NCBI GenBank assembly: GCA_020356005.1
Contig: CP070629.1
Location: 3,350,736-3,391,560, forward strand
Length of the DNA stretch: 40,825 nt
From: Thermoplasmata archaeon
GTDB taxonomy: Archaea > Thermoplasmatota > Penumbrarchaeia > JAEHCK01 > GCA-020356005
Reading direction: 5' to 3'
Shown: in pieces, positions 34,201-40,825 of the stretch
Layout: every line of letters begins with the position of its first letter
Numbering within the stretch: position 1 is the first letter of the stretch
Translations under genes and position numbers: made by a program
Notes under the pieces: generated by a model
What the model was told of the DNA's origin: nothing
What the model saw: the letters and a program-made list of their open reading frames with translations, nothing else
Databases searched by the model: none

Positions 34201-35559
34201 GCGGCGGCTCTTGCAGTAGCAGAATCGCCGGCAGATGCTTACAATCCACTTTTTATTTACGGCGGTGTGGGGCTGGGTAAAACACATTTGCTTAACTCTA
34301 TAGGGAACCATATCCTTAAGAACAATAAGAATTCAACAGTGATTTACGTATCTTCAGAACGGTTTACCAATGAATTGATCAATGCCATTCGATATGATAA
34401 AATAGACGATTTCAGGAATGTCTACAGAAAGGCTGATGTGCTCATCATAGACGATATCCAATTCCTGGCAGGCAAGGAAAGCACGCAGGAAGAGTTTTTC
34501 CATACATTTAATACCTTATACAATGCTCATAAGCAGATTATAGTCTCCAGCGATCGGCCGCCCAAGGAGATCCCGAAACTCGAAGAGCGGCTGCGGTCGC
34601 GTTTCGAAGGCGGCCTAATTACCGATATCCAGCCGCCGAGCCTGGAGACCAAGGTAATTATTTTACGGCGGGAGGCCAAGAAACAAAATATCGACCCGCC
34701 TGACGAGGTAATACATTTCATTGCCAGTAAGGTTAAAACAAATATCCGGGAACTGCGCGGATACCTGACCAAAATTGCCGCATATTCATCGCTGACCAAG
34801 AAGGATATAACGATGGATCTTGCCGAGGAGGTTTTAAAGGACCTGGCAGTAACCGAGAAGGCCGAAATGAAAGCCCCGGCGCCGGAACCGGCCCCCGAAG
34901 CGGCCCCCGAGGCGGCACCACCGGTAGAACAGGCAGCAGAGGATGTAGCAGCGGGAGGAAGCGCCAAACCCAAACTCAGCACAATCGAAGAGCGCCTATC
35001 GAGTTTGAAAGCGCGCTTGTCACCAATCTTAACCAATAATAAAGGAGAAGCCCCAGCACAACCGGGAGCGGCACCTGCACAGGCTCCCAGTGGCGATGAA
35101 GGTCCACAGGTGTTTGAGCCCAAGGGCCCCATCGAGGGCGATATGCCTGCACAGGCTCAAATGCCCGCGCCGCAACAACCAAGCAGACCGGGAGCAGGAC
35201 AGGCAGCACCCCAGCCGCCACCGGCTGGAGAAATGGGGTTGGAAGAGGATCTAGCGAAGTGCGGTAACTGCGGTGCAATAGTTTCAGCAAATGTGCCCGA
35301 GTGTCCGGAATGCGGTGTAAGCTTCGGCGGTGAATGGTTCGAATGTCCGGAATGCCGCGCGGCGGTTTCCGCAGATTCTATGAGGTGCGATAACTGCGGT
35401 GCGGAGTTTGAGGCAGTGGAAGGCGGCGTGGAAACAACAGCACCAGGAGGCGCACCTACACCGGCACCGGCACCAGCACCTGCACCAGCAGCGCCCCGGC
35501 CGGCGGCAGCAGCAGGCGGCGGCAAGAAAAAGAAGAAGAAGAAGAAGAAAACGAGGTAG
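31288..35559 (+). CDS. 98-residue coiled-coil repeat protein fused to bacterial-type DnaA AAA+ domain and zinc ribbons
   Basis: 1,423 residues. The N-terminal domain (about 15-115; [10 protein letters not shown]...[17 protein letters not shown]) resembles DUF2226/DUF4388-type domains. A charged helix leads into seven full and one partial 98-residue repeats (about 155-895), each beginning W-x-x-x-GY-x-V-x-x-LE and containing GFE-E-----L-DP. An Ala/Lys linker follows. The DnaA AAA+ domain (about 949-1190) has the sensor block [11 protein letters not shown], Walker [10 protein letters not shown] (991-999), the initiator-specific helix region [14 protein letters not shown], Walker B LIIDDIQF (about 1052-1059) and arginine-finger box [10 protein letters not shown]. 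DnaA domain IV is absent. After Pro/Ala-rich sequence come two CxxC...CxxC zinc ribbons (about 1324-1376) and a poly-Lys tail. ATG 31321 with AGAGG upstream is an alternative start. Confidence 0.93.
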   Translation: MYVEYPHRGPAMKLPSGKVTKTVGGGLDSFQSLLNEMRSSTFTGYLAVILQKEGTDSKGQVVIKDGQPVLADHEFKGDECISQEAVKKIIRDGLTAEAKLEVHSSVDVDIIIDFNTDAQVSAADFDLAAKAKEMEEEERRAKEEAARREKEAARRTELTEKINGWRSDGYIVKKLEAVMNDSLAKIENEFKAFEVSIAKLTELDKKLGSLNTKGFESEVDSIELMLNDPDNAEEIEKKVMNLEKTIATRTKKEAELRKKIEGWRGEGYNVAKLEEAIDADFSKAWDVFTVFMDELQKLKEYEERLKKLNTVGFEPMVEHINANLKNPDAIHDLEQQFSDLEMRINEANERKAEFKKQVEEWLSQGYNVRRFKNIMREPLEQVEQSMIEFENDLNTLRELREQFDNINVIEFEAEAKALEPLFTDPDKIADLQNGVQQLVAKFQEVEAKKGQYRAKVDEWNKLGYNTGQLEKFLNEAKLVAIERAVGDYEKKLETLSGYEAVLDGMNLVGFESEADAIRAKLLDPDKLEELDKDMKDLKKKMEAANKKRTELKKRVEGWKGEGYVVDNIEPLLDGDLKVAWETFTTMMDQIQTLKNLKEKLAGIDPSGYESEVEEFKSQLKDPSFAEDLSTRITEFDEKIKAEKARKTEIKTQVEEWKKTGYKVGGLEEKLGGRLDEIEPVFNDYTSNIEQLVELKNKIKVLRTATYKDELLDLKKKLADPTLVLEIESNYHTLSTKIEEENKIREDLRQQMKDWKADGFVVTMLESAIDGNIEDAQKASTDLADAINKMLEYRHKLDGLDLREFNQEEETVKKLSNDPGNLTQIETIMQQLAKKVDDQEKQRSELMKKLNGWKKQGLVVDELLKVTDEKFSVVQAAFKKFERELEQLMELQKKLGGAAPALGAAPPEAAADEGAAVEAKAPAPSKAAPKATAAKAKAKGEEVPEQIISEFKLNKDFVFDTFVVGTSNRFTLAAALAVAESPADAYNPLFIYGGVGLGKTHLLNSIGNHILKNNKNSTVIYVSSERFTNELINAIRYDKIDDFRNVYRKADVLIIDDIQFLAGKESTQEEFFHTFNTLYNAHKQIIVSSDRPPKEIPKLEERLRSRFEGGLITDIQPPSLETKVIILRREAKKQNIDPPDEVIHFIASKVKTNIRELRGYLTKIAAYSSLTKKDITMDLAEEVLKDLAVTEKAEMKAPAPEPAPEAAPEAAPPVEQAAEDVAAGGSAKPKLSTIEERLSSLKARLSPILTNNKGEAPAQPGAAPAQAPSGDEGPQVFEPKGPIEGDMPAQAQMPAPQQPSRPGAGQAAPQPPPAGEMGLEEDLAKCGNCGAIVSANVPECPECGVSFGGEWFECPECRAAVSADSMRCDNCGAEFEAVEGGVETTAPGGAPTPAPAPAPAPAAPRPAAAAGGGKKKKKKKKKTR
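31780..33900 (+). repeat. In-gene 294-bp (98-residue) repeat array
   Basis: The marker Trp codon of each unit lies at 31780, 32074, 32368, 32662, 32959, 33253, 33547 and 33841: spacing 294 bases six times and 297 once. DNA identity between units is low, so the period is kept by protein selection, not by recent duplication. Confidence 0.9.
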
Positions 35560-36055
35560 AGTAGTTAAGAGATTTTTATAGGGATTAGGCGCTAGAGAGG
35601 AGGCGCTAGGGACAGAAAGCTTTTAAGTTGCATATTAAATCCAAATACTACCAATACTACAGATGAATCTCAGATTATATGCGAAGGCTTATAAATTCCA
35701 TATTGCATATATTGTAAGCCTTCTGTCCTGAAAGCCCATGAAATTGGCCCTTTATTCAGCGTTGCGTAGGACTTTCAGTACAAATACTACCAAGGAAGCT
35801 CAAAAATCAAATACTACAAAGACCCCTCCCCCTTCGGTTTTATTTCCAGTTTGGGGATTCGGGTTGATTAAAATCACAACGGTCCCCAGGGCCAACAGTC
35901 TTTACCTATCTGTTAATTGTTATTGTCAATTCAGTCTTGTCTTTAATCACTGTTTTATCTCTGATGACATATGTATTTTCACTGTACTCCCCTTAAAACT
36001 TTATTAACCTATATTGATATGAGGATATAAGATACACCGATGCGGATTTGATTTA
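35560..36055. other. Gene-free stretch with dispersed repeats and a hairpin
   Basis: 35584-35612 carries AGGCGCTAGAGAGGAGGCGCTAGGG (shown in the pattern of the repeat at 20215, written here as two AGGCGCTAG words 15 bases apart). AATACTACC words lie at 35644-35660 and 35781-35816. GAAGGCTTATAA and TTGTAAGCCTTC (about 35682-35722) form a hairpin that may end the DnaA-like transcript. The open frame at 35738-36007 has no coding character. Confidence 0.5.
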
Positions 36056-36667
36056 ATGGAACTTGAATTTAAAGACAATAAAATCATTTTTTCAAAGGAA
36101 CCAACCAAGTTAGATAATCTGGCAATACAATTCTCAAAAATACTTTCTTATTTCAATGTTAAACACATATTTCTTTCTGGGTATATCCCGATCTTGTTCG
36201 GCCGAAACCGTGCAAGTGAAGATATTGATGTGGTATGTGGAAAAATATCAAAGGAAGTTTTCGATAAGCTATGGATAGAAATTCATAGAGATTTTGACTG
36301 CATAATTACCGATGATGTCGATAATGCATATAACAACTATCTGCTGAAAAAGACAGCAATTAGATTTGCATATAAAGGGGAGTTCATTCCGAACATTGAA
36401 TTAAAATTTGTAAAAACTGATTTACATAAAACTGCTCTTGAAAATCCGATCATTGTAGAATTAAATGAATATAAAATTCCTATATCACCGCTGGAACAGC
36501 AGATTGCATATAAACTTTACATGACATCTGAGAAGGATATTGAAGACGCAAGATTTCTTTTTAAACTCTTTGAAGAACATTTAAATAAAGAAAAATTGAT
36601 AGAATATATTAATATTTTAAAGATAGATTTACAAACCGCAAAAGGTTACCTGGGGTGGTCTGATTGA
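36056..36667 (+). CDS. Nucleotidyltransferase-fold protein, toxin-antitoxin-like partner
   Basis: 203 residues. FLSGYIPILFGRNRASEDIDVV (about 39-60; seen as GY...G..R.S.DID) is the helix-turn and metal-binding Asp-x-Asp of minimal or AbiEii-like nucleotidyltransferases. A later helical half (about 130-190) contains SPLEQQIAYKLYM and ARFLFKLF. It overlaps the next small gene by a TTGA, so the two are co-translated. The gene is markedly AT-rich compared with flanking housekeeping genes, fitting a mobile defence or toxin-antitoxin cassette. Role by family: nucleotidyl transfer to a protein or tRNA partner; target unknown. Confidence 0.8.
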   Translation: MELEFKDNKIIFSKEPTKLDNLAIQFSKILSYFNVKHIFLSGYIPILFGRNRASEDIDVVCGKISKEVFDKLWIEIHRDFDCIITDDVDNAYNNYLLKKTAIRFAYKGEFIPNIELKFVKTDLHKTALENPIIVELNEYKIPISPLEQQIAYKLYMTSEKDIEDARFLFKLFEEHLNKEKLIEYINILKIDLQTAKGYLGWSD

Positions 36668-36813
36668 AACTCGATCTAAAGGAACTGGAAGATGATAAAA
36701 AGCGCAATTTCGAAGAGAGGTTGAAATTTATAGACCTATATGTCGAGTGGCTGAAGAAAACCCCGAATTCGGTCTGGAGCAAACAGCAGAAGAAACTGAT
36801 CGATGGTAAGTGA
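36664..36813 (+). CDS. Small partner protein of the nucleotidyltransferase
   Basis: 49 residues from TTG 36664, whose last two bases are the first two of the upstream TGA stop (TTGA coupling). Charged helical start (KLDLKELEDDKKRNFEERL), then YVEWLKKTPNSVWSKQQKKLI. The 'W-KKTP--VWS-QQ--LI' ending is a pattern I associate with short proteins encoded beside archaeal nucleotidyltransferase genes; that association is from memory. Likely the other half of a toxin-antitoxin-like pair. Confidence 0.65.
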   Translation: MKLDLKELEDDKKRNFEERLKFIDLYVEWLKKTPNSVWSKQQKKLIDGK

Positions 36814-36924
36814 GGTGCTCCCGACGGTCATTACCGGGATTTATCTAATAAATCGTCAAAGAAAGCTCAAAATTCTACTCCAAAATTTTCGCCAAAATCT
36901 AACACAATTTCTTTCTATTTTATT

Positions 36925-37389
36925 TTATATCACCTTTACCATGATTAAACAAGGGTTATCTTCACCCCAGATGTCTACCCTCTCCTCTAAAGGATAGAAT
37001 CCCTGATTCCTGTAAAATTCTCTTGTTCCTTGATAATTCTCATCCTTGTCAGTCTCACTTAATGTTTTAACCATTAACAATCGATAATCATGTTCTCGCA
37101 AATAATTTTCAGCTTTTAAAAGCAATTTATGCCCTATACCCCTTCTTTGATACTCTTCCAGGATCCCAATTAAATAAATTTCGGCTGTAAACTGATTATT
37201 CTCTTTTAAACATAAAAAACCTATAGTTATATCATTATCAAAAACAGCAAAAAAAATCCTATCTCGAACTCCCTGAATGTATTTTTCAATTGACTTTTCG
37301 ATACCAAACCATTTTTGTAAACTATGAAGTATTTCATCAGTAATTCTTGATTTCATCTCTTCATCTGTTATTTCTTTAATATTATACAT
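36925..37389 (-). CDS. GNAT family N-acetyltransferase
   Basis: 154 residues, single GNAT fold. The beta-4 strand AEIYLIGILEEYQRRGIGHKLL (about 69-90) carries the acetyl-CoA pyrophosphate-binding Q/R-x-x-G-x-G/A motif QRRGIG. The C-terminal TREFYRNQGFYPLEERVDIWG segment is the usual helix-4/strand-6 region. Substrate not predictable. The start is ATG 37389 rather than TTG 37395 because AAGGGTTG precedes it at suitable distance. AT-rich like the nucleotidyltransferase pair it converges with. Confidence 0.85.
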   Translation of the reverse strand: MYNIKEITDEEMKSRITDEILHSLQKWFGIEKSIEKYIQGVRDRIFFAVFDNDITIGFLCLKENNQFTAEIYLIGILEEYQRRGIGHKLLLKAENYLREHDYRLLMVKTLSETDKDENYQGTREFYRNQGFYPLEERVDIWGEDNPCLIMVKVI

Positions 37390-37440
37390 TTTCAACCCTT
37401 ATACGGTTCTTCCGCGCAAGAATGGTAAGGTAGGTTTTTT

Positions 37441-37477
37441 CACCCTAGCGCCTAATCTCCATTCTCTAGCGCCTGAT
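37441..37477 (-). repeat. AGGCGCTAG paired intergenic repeat, copy 3 (inverted)
   Basis: Minus-strand reading CAGGCGCTAGAGAATGGAGA then TTAGGCGCTAGGGTG. Same layout as the copy at 20215-20250, about 21 bases between the two AGGCGCTAG words. Confidence 0.6.
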
Positions 37478-37497
37478 GAAATCGATGTAAAATCTGA

Positions 37498-38037
37498 TTA
37501 AAATCCCATCCTCTGCCTCTTGAATTCCCTGCGCTTGTTTTCCAGGTACCGGTACACCGATGAGTGCTCGCTGCCGTTGAGAACCATATCCACCGCATTT
37601 TTAGCTACATCCAGTTCTATCAGGTCGCCAATAACGCCAATGTAATTGCGGTGAATGGAGATGTCCGCGCCGGACAGGTCCTCGATAATCCGCCGGGTTT
37701 TGCCTTCGGTACCTATTATACGGGCTCTTATCCGTCGTACATGTTTCGGGTCCTTCCCCACATAATTCCGGATGTCGAAGTAGGTAAAATATATCTCTTC
37801 GCCGAACAATCTGAACGCCCGTTCCGGTGAAAATCCCACGGCAATGGCGTTCACGATATCGGCTACTTTAAGAACCATGACGGGTTCCGCCTCATCCTTG
37901 ACATCAAGTTTTACGTCACCAGATTCCGAATCGACGTCGATATTAATCCCGCTTTTCTCCTCTATTTCCTCCTTTATTTTACCGTCGATCCCAATTAATA
38001 CACCGATGCGGTCCTTTGGTATTTTAATCAACTGCAT
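37498..38037 (-). CDS. KH-domain ribosome biogenesis protein, Pno1/Dim2-like
   Basis: 179 residues with two KH domains. The first has IPKDRIGVLIGIDGKIKEEI (5-24) with its GxxG-type loop GIDGK. The second has RIIGTEGKTRRIIEDLSGADI (about 104-124) with loop GTEGK, followed by YIGVIGD. This is the archaeal homologue of Pno1/Dim2, which binds the 3' end of pre-16S rRNA and stimulates aIF2-related or RIO activity. Start ATG 38037 (MQLIKIPKDR) lies four bases after the RIO1 stop; the longer frame to 38061 only adds residues inside that gene. Third gene of the aIF1A-RIO1-KH operon. Confidence 0.92.
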   Translation of the reverse strand: MQLIKIPKDRIGVLIGIDGKIKEEIEEKSGINIDVDSESGDVKLDVKDEAEPVMVLKVADIVNAIAVGFSPERAFRLFGEEIYFTYFDIRNYVGKDPKHVRRIRARIIGTEGKTRRIIEDLSGADISIHRNYIGVIGDLIELDVAKNAVDMVLNGSEHSSVYRYLENKRREFKRQRMGF

Positions 38038-38041
38038 TATA

Positions 38042-38899
38042 TCAGCTCCCCTGCGCTCCATTTATATCGTCAGCTGCCTCTTCAGACGGCTGCTCATCAT
38101 TATCTAATTCCTGCAGGTCATCTTTTAAAATCTTTGCCCTGATCTCGGCAATGTCTGTCTTCAATTTGTATTTTTCAAAGTATCTAACAAGATTTTTGAT
38201 GTCGCGCTCAATCATTTCCTGCGCCATTGGATGTTCCAGCAAAACGGATTGGCCCACATCGATTAACACTATATCATCGTCCGGAACCAGAATATTATAT
38301 TCGCTGAAATCCCCGTGGACCAATCTACCTTTATTGTATAAAATTTCAATTGCATTTACTAATATATCAAAGCATTCTTGAGGATTCTCAAGCTCGATAT
38401 CTTTGAGCATGGGGGCCGCCCCTTCCTCCGTACCGATATATTCCATTACCAATATATTCTTGATATATGTAACAGGTTCAGGAACGCGCACCTCCGCAGC
38501 GCACATCCGCTTCAGGTTCTTAAATTCCTTTTGCGCCCAGGTATACACCTGGCTGCGGTGGTCGCCTTTTACATTACGGAAGCGGGGGTCGCCCTCTATG
38601 TATTTCTTGAAATGCTTGTAGGTTGCCGTGGCGATCCGGTATATTTTAACCGCCACACTCTCCCCCTCAGGCGTGGTGCCCTTGAATACATTTGCCTCTT
38701 TACCCGTTGATATCGGGAAATCCAGCGTGTCCAGGTGCTTATCGATAATAAGCTTGTAGATGTTCATTAATGTCGCCTGATCAAACACCTCGTCGTAGGT
38801 TTTTCGCTGGTCTGCATCCCTCTCCACGCGCTCTTCTTTTTTCAACCCGTCGATTCTGGACTCCAATAATTTATATACCTTCTCCGAAACCAAAATCAT
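38042..38899 (-). CDS. rio1: RIO1 family atypical Ser/Thr protein kinase
   Basis: 285 residues. The ATP-binding loop is STGKEANVF (64-72), the catalytic Lys is in VAVKIY (Lys85), the hinge is VMEYIG, the catalytic loop HGDFSEYNIL has Asp197, and the metal-binding Asp is in LIDVGQS (Asp214). RIO1 acts late in small-subunit maturation. An acidic 25-residue C-terminal tail (after about 258) is beyond the conserved kinase. It starts 33 bases after the aIF1A stop and is followed immediately by the KH protein, an order conserved in many archaea. Confidence 0.95.
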   Translation of the reverse strand: MILVSEKVYKLLESRIDGLKKEERVERDADQRKTYDEVFDQATLMNIYKLIIDKHLDTLDFPISTGKEANVFKGTTPEGESVAVKIYRIATATYKHFKKYIEGDPRFRNVKGDHRSQVYTWAQKEFKNLKRMCAAEVRVPEPVTYIKNILVMEYIGTEEGAAPMLKDIELENPQECFDILVNAIEILYNKGRLVHGDFSEYNILVPDDDIVLIDVGQSVLLEHPMAQEMIERDIKNLVRYFEKYKLKTDIAEIRAKILKDDLQELDNDEQPSEEAADDINGAQGS

Positions 38900-38932
38900 C
38901 CAATCCTGAAACTCGATTTGATGAAAATAAAA

Positions 38933-39373
38933 CTAAAAAATATTAATAGAGTCCGGCAGCAATCTTCTACGACTGAGAAAGCCCGCCTGGGTCTTCGTAT
39001 AGCGCCAGACAATATCTGATTTTTCATCCTGGAATGACCACGGTCTAATAATCACAAGATCTCCCGCACGGATCCACATTCGCTTTTTAAGTTTACCGGG
39101 GATCCTGCCCATGCGGGATTTACCATCTGCACACATAATTCTAATTCGAGAAGCGCCCAATAATTGATCCGCGATCCCGAACATTTCGTTATCTTTTTTG
39201 CGGGGCAATCTGAACCGTACATAGCTGTCGTCAGGTGCCTCCCTTGGTCTAATCTCATTACTTTTTTTCTGTTTGGAGTCGTCAGATGCCTCTACAGATT
39301 CCTCTTCAGTGTTATCGTCTTTATTATCTTTTTCATTACCTTTGCCTTCATCTTCAGGGGCATTCATATTCAT
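38933..39373 (-). CDS. eif1A: Translation initiation factor aIF1A
   Basis: About 146 residues. The OB-fold core (about 45-130) shows PRKKDNEMFGIADQLLGASRIRIMCADGKSRMGRIPGK (in segments), KRMWIRAGDLVIIRPW and the closing YTKTQAGFLSR, all typical of aIF1A/eIF1A, which occupies the ribosomal A site during initiation. Unusual is an acidic, Asp/Glu/Asn-rich extension of about 40 residues before the core, where archaeal factors usually have a short basic arm. Start: GGTGATC is nine bases before ATG 39373, so that ATG is preferred over 39391, whose second codon is part of the ribosome binding site. TATA-like CATATATAATC at about 39420-39430. Confidence 0.93.
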   Translation of the reverse strand: MNMNAPEDEGKGNEKDNKDDNTEEESVEASDDSKQKKSNEIRPREAPDDSYVRFRLPRKKDNEMFGIADQLLGASRIRIMCADGKSRMGRIPGKLKKRMWIRAGDLVIIRPWSFQDEKSDIVWRYTKTQAGFLSRRRLLPDSINIF

Positions 39374-39524
39374 TGGCAGTTTGATCACCATTTTGTAATT
39401 AGTAAATGCATTTTCTTCGATTATATATGATTATAGAAGTGCGAATTAATTTCACATCAATTTGACGGCACGGCCCTACACCTCGAAATCATTTTCTTTG
39501 GGTCGGTGTGGGCAACAAATCAAC

Positions 39525-39680
39525 GGTTGCGTTTGCGCAGTGCGTCCGATATGCGGTCTCGTCGTGCGTTTCGTCTCTCGTTTGCGCAGTGCGTACCGTC
39601 TTGCGTCGGACGTTTTACGGCCGTAAGACGTTAAACGGTTGACGTTACGCCCCTCGCAAACGCAAACGCACAACGCTCTT
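39525..39680. repeat. Second CpG-rich ~25-bp-period array
   Basis: Units of 24-26 bases begin near 39531, 39556, 39580, 39605 and 39630, for example GTTTGCGCAGTGCGT at 39531 and again at 39580. The right end carries GCAAACGCAAACGC, the inverse of the left GCGTTTGCG. GTTGCGT, GCGTTTGCG and GCGTACCGTC are shared with 20725-20760 beside the first array. No coding potential seen. Confidence 0.6.
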
Positions 39681-39854
39681 CTGTATGAGATAATTGATCT
39701 TAACCGGAGAAATTGCTTATATATTATATTATTTAATGAGTAAAGTATATAGAGCTATAATAAAGTTTGTGTATGAATTCTAATACAAACAAAAGCTTTT
39801 TAATCGTCAATGATTGTGAAATTAACATTATACATTGAATTCGAAGTGATTTGA

Positions 39855-40601
39855 ATGGTAGAATCCAGAGCAGCAATGATAACAGGTGCATCCCGGGGTA
39901 TCGGTTCCGCAATCGCTCTAAAACTGGCATCCGCAGGTTACGATATAGGCTTGAACTATTATCAAAACAAATCGGGAGCAGAATCGACTGCGGTGCAAAT
40001 CGGTAAGATGGGCAGGCGCTGCATTCTTCTTCAAGCCGATGTGGGAGCCCACCAGGAAGTGAAGTCGATGATGGGGAAGTTCTATTCTGAATTCAACAGA
40101 CTTGATGTGTTGGTATGTAATGCCGGGATCTATTCAAGATTGGACCTGGAAGCCCTCACACCTGCCAGCTGGGCGAGGGTGCTGGAAGTGAATTTGACAG
40201 GTGCTTACAACTGTACATACGCCGCCCGTAAGCACCTGGAATCGGCAGGCGAGAACGGCCGAATTGTCTACGCAACCTCTCAGCTTGCATACCGGGGTAC
40301 CGTCCAGGGTGCGCATTACTCTGCAGCAAAATCAGGGCTGACGGGCTTCATGAAATCCGTGGCGCTTGCAATGGCACCTCACAAGGTGACGGTGAATGCA
40401 GTCTCCCCGGGCTTCATTGATACAGATCTTATCGCCGGTGATTCTGCAGAAAAGCGAAAAAAACGAATGGAAGAAGTCCCGTTGGGCAGGGTCGGGGATC
40501 CCGAGGATATCGCCAATGCCGTTGATTTTTTATGTTCTCCCGCTGCAAGATACATCACCGGGGAAACAATACATGTTAATGGTGGATTGTTAATGTACTA
40601 G
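39855..40601 (+). CDS. Short-chain dehydrogenase/reductase, FabG-like
   Basis: 248 residues, classical SDR. Cofactor loop TGASRGIG (10-17), NAG (89-91) structural motif, Asn113, catalytic Ser142, Tyr155 and Lys159 (YSAAK), then the SPGFIDTDL loop. The closing INVNGG-like HVNGGLLMY is as in 3-oxoacyl-ACP reductases. Asn34 after the second strand (GLNYYQNKS) favours NADPH. Archaea generally lack bacterial fatty acid synthesis, so the natural substrate may be another ketone or sugar. Stands alone; promoter AT-rich (TATATTATATTATTTAAT near 39720). Confidence 0.92.
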   Translation: MVESRAAMITGASRGIGSAIALKLASAGYDIGLNYYQNKSGAESTAVQIGKMGRRCILLQADVGAHQEVKSMMGKFYSEFNRLDVLVCNAGIYSRLDLEALTPASWARVLEVNLTGAYNCTYAARKHLESAGENGRIVYATSQLAYRGTVQGAHYSAAKSGLTGFMKSVALAMAPHKVTVNAVSPGFIDTDLIAGDSAEKRKKRMEEVPLGRVGDPEDIANAVDFLCSPAARYITGETIHVNGGLLMY

Positions 40602-40825
40602 TTTGATTTTATATTGATTAGTAATACTACCAATACTACCAATACATACCAATACTACCAAGGAATACTACCAATAATCAATGAAAAAGCAAATCGTAGA
40701 CCGCCGGAGTCGTATAAATAAAATCATGAATTGTTGCCGACACTTTAAAGCTATATAAGCTGAATTGATTGCCGGAGTCGTGTATACTGTAGTGTCCGAA
40801 CGGCCGTGCCGTATATAACGGTGAA
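40602..40825. repeat. AATACTACC run and GCCGGAGTCGTxTA repeats at the window end
   Basis: 40621-40678 holds five AATACTACC-type words, some as CCAATACTACCAA. The words match those at 35644-35816, including the extension CTACCAAGGAA. GCCGGAGTCGTATA (40702) and GCCGGAGTCGTGTA (40772) are a direct repeat 70 bases apart. No gene seen. Confidence 0.6.

Noticed and set aside
34527-35525. Minus-strand frames opposite the DnaA domain and zinc ribbons
   Set aside because: Antisense shadows rich in Ser/Gly/Ala with no recognisable motif.
31288-35559. Functional replication initiator DnaA
   Set aside because: Domain IV and the N-terminal DnaB-contact domain are absent, so origin recognition of the bacterial kind is not supported.
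35738-36007. Open frame of 89 codons after the DnaA-like gene
   Set aside because: Overlaps AATACTACC repeats, has no ribosome binding site, and the composition does not look coding.
36803-36997. Plus-strand frame of 64 codons downstream of the nucleotidyltransferase pair
   Set aside because: It overlaps the end of the well-supported GNAT gene and has no start signal or domain.

Overview
The window is archaeal and most likely comes from the Thermoplasmata side of the Euryarchaeota. This rests on the aIF1A, RIO1 kinase and Dim2-like KH operon, TATA-box promoters set 25-35 bases before start codons, two bacterioopsin-activator-type (HTH_10) regulators, a NosD-like parallel beta-helix surface protein, a secreted clostripain-type peptidase and a tRNA-Val with no encoded CCA. 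Sedimentary protein-degrading lineages such as Marine Benthic Group D have a similar gene repertoire; that placement is inference. 

Region 1 (1-8.5 kb) is a transport and redox block. An ABC exporter operon (permease cut by the window edge, plus its ATPase), an operon of DUF4386 membrane protein, flavodoxin and two tandem MDR oxidoreductases, and a small four-helix membrane protein all begin at copies of one ~90 bp control region. In two of the three copies a paralogous HTH_10 regulator is transcribed divergently. The third copy has lost or never had a regulator and instead faces a gene-free stretch that ends at a hairpin.

Region 2 (8.5-22.4 kb) is mainly surface and protein-degradation functions: a phytoene-desaturase-like FAD enzyme, a NosD/FN3/PKD surface protein, an IdeS-like (C66-type) cysteine protease with repeat domains that is interrupted by one in-frame TAA, a membrane-anchored C11 (clostripain) peptidase, tRNA-Val(UAC), a 25-bp tandem array and a PepD-type dipeptidase. 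A plausible flow is extracellular proteolysis, then intracellular dipeptide cleavage.

Region 3 (22.5-36 kb) holds the most unusual proteins: a membrane-anchored winged-helix protein with a 33-residue Pro/Arg/Lys repeat, an LsrF-like aldolase next to a zinc alcohol dehydrogenase, a STAND NTPase with winged helix and TPRs, and, divergent from it, a 1,423-residue protein. That protein joins a 98-residue coiled-coil repeat array to a bacterial-type DnaA AAA+ domain and two zinc ribbons, and lacks the DnaA DNA-binding domain. 

Region 4 (36-40.8 kb) has a nucleotidyltransferase plus small-partner pair (toxin-antitoxin-like), a GNAT acetyltransferase, the aIF1A-RIO1-KH operon and an SDR reductase. 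Intergenic DNA throughout carries several repeat families: two ~25-bp-period CpG-rich arrays, a MITE-like long hairpin, AGGCGCTAG pairs, AATACTACC runs and GGTGAATGG-type repeats.
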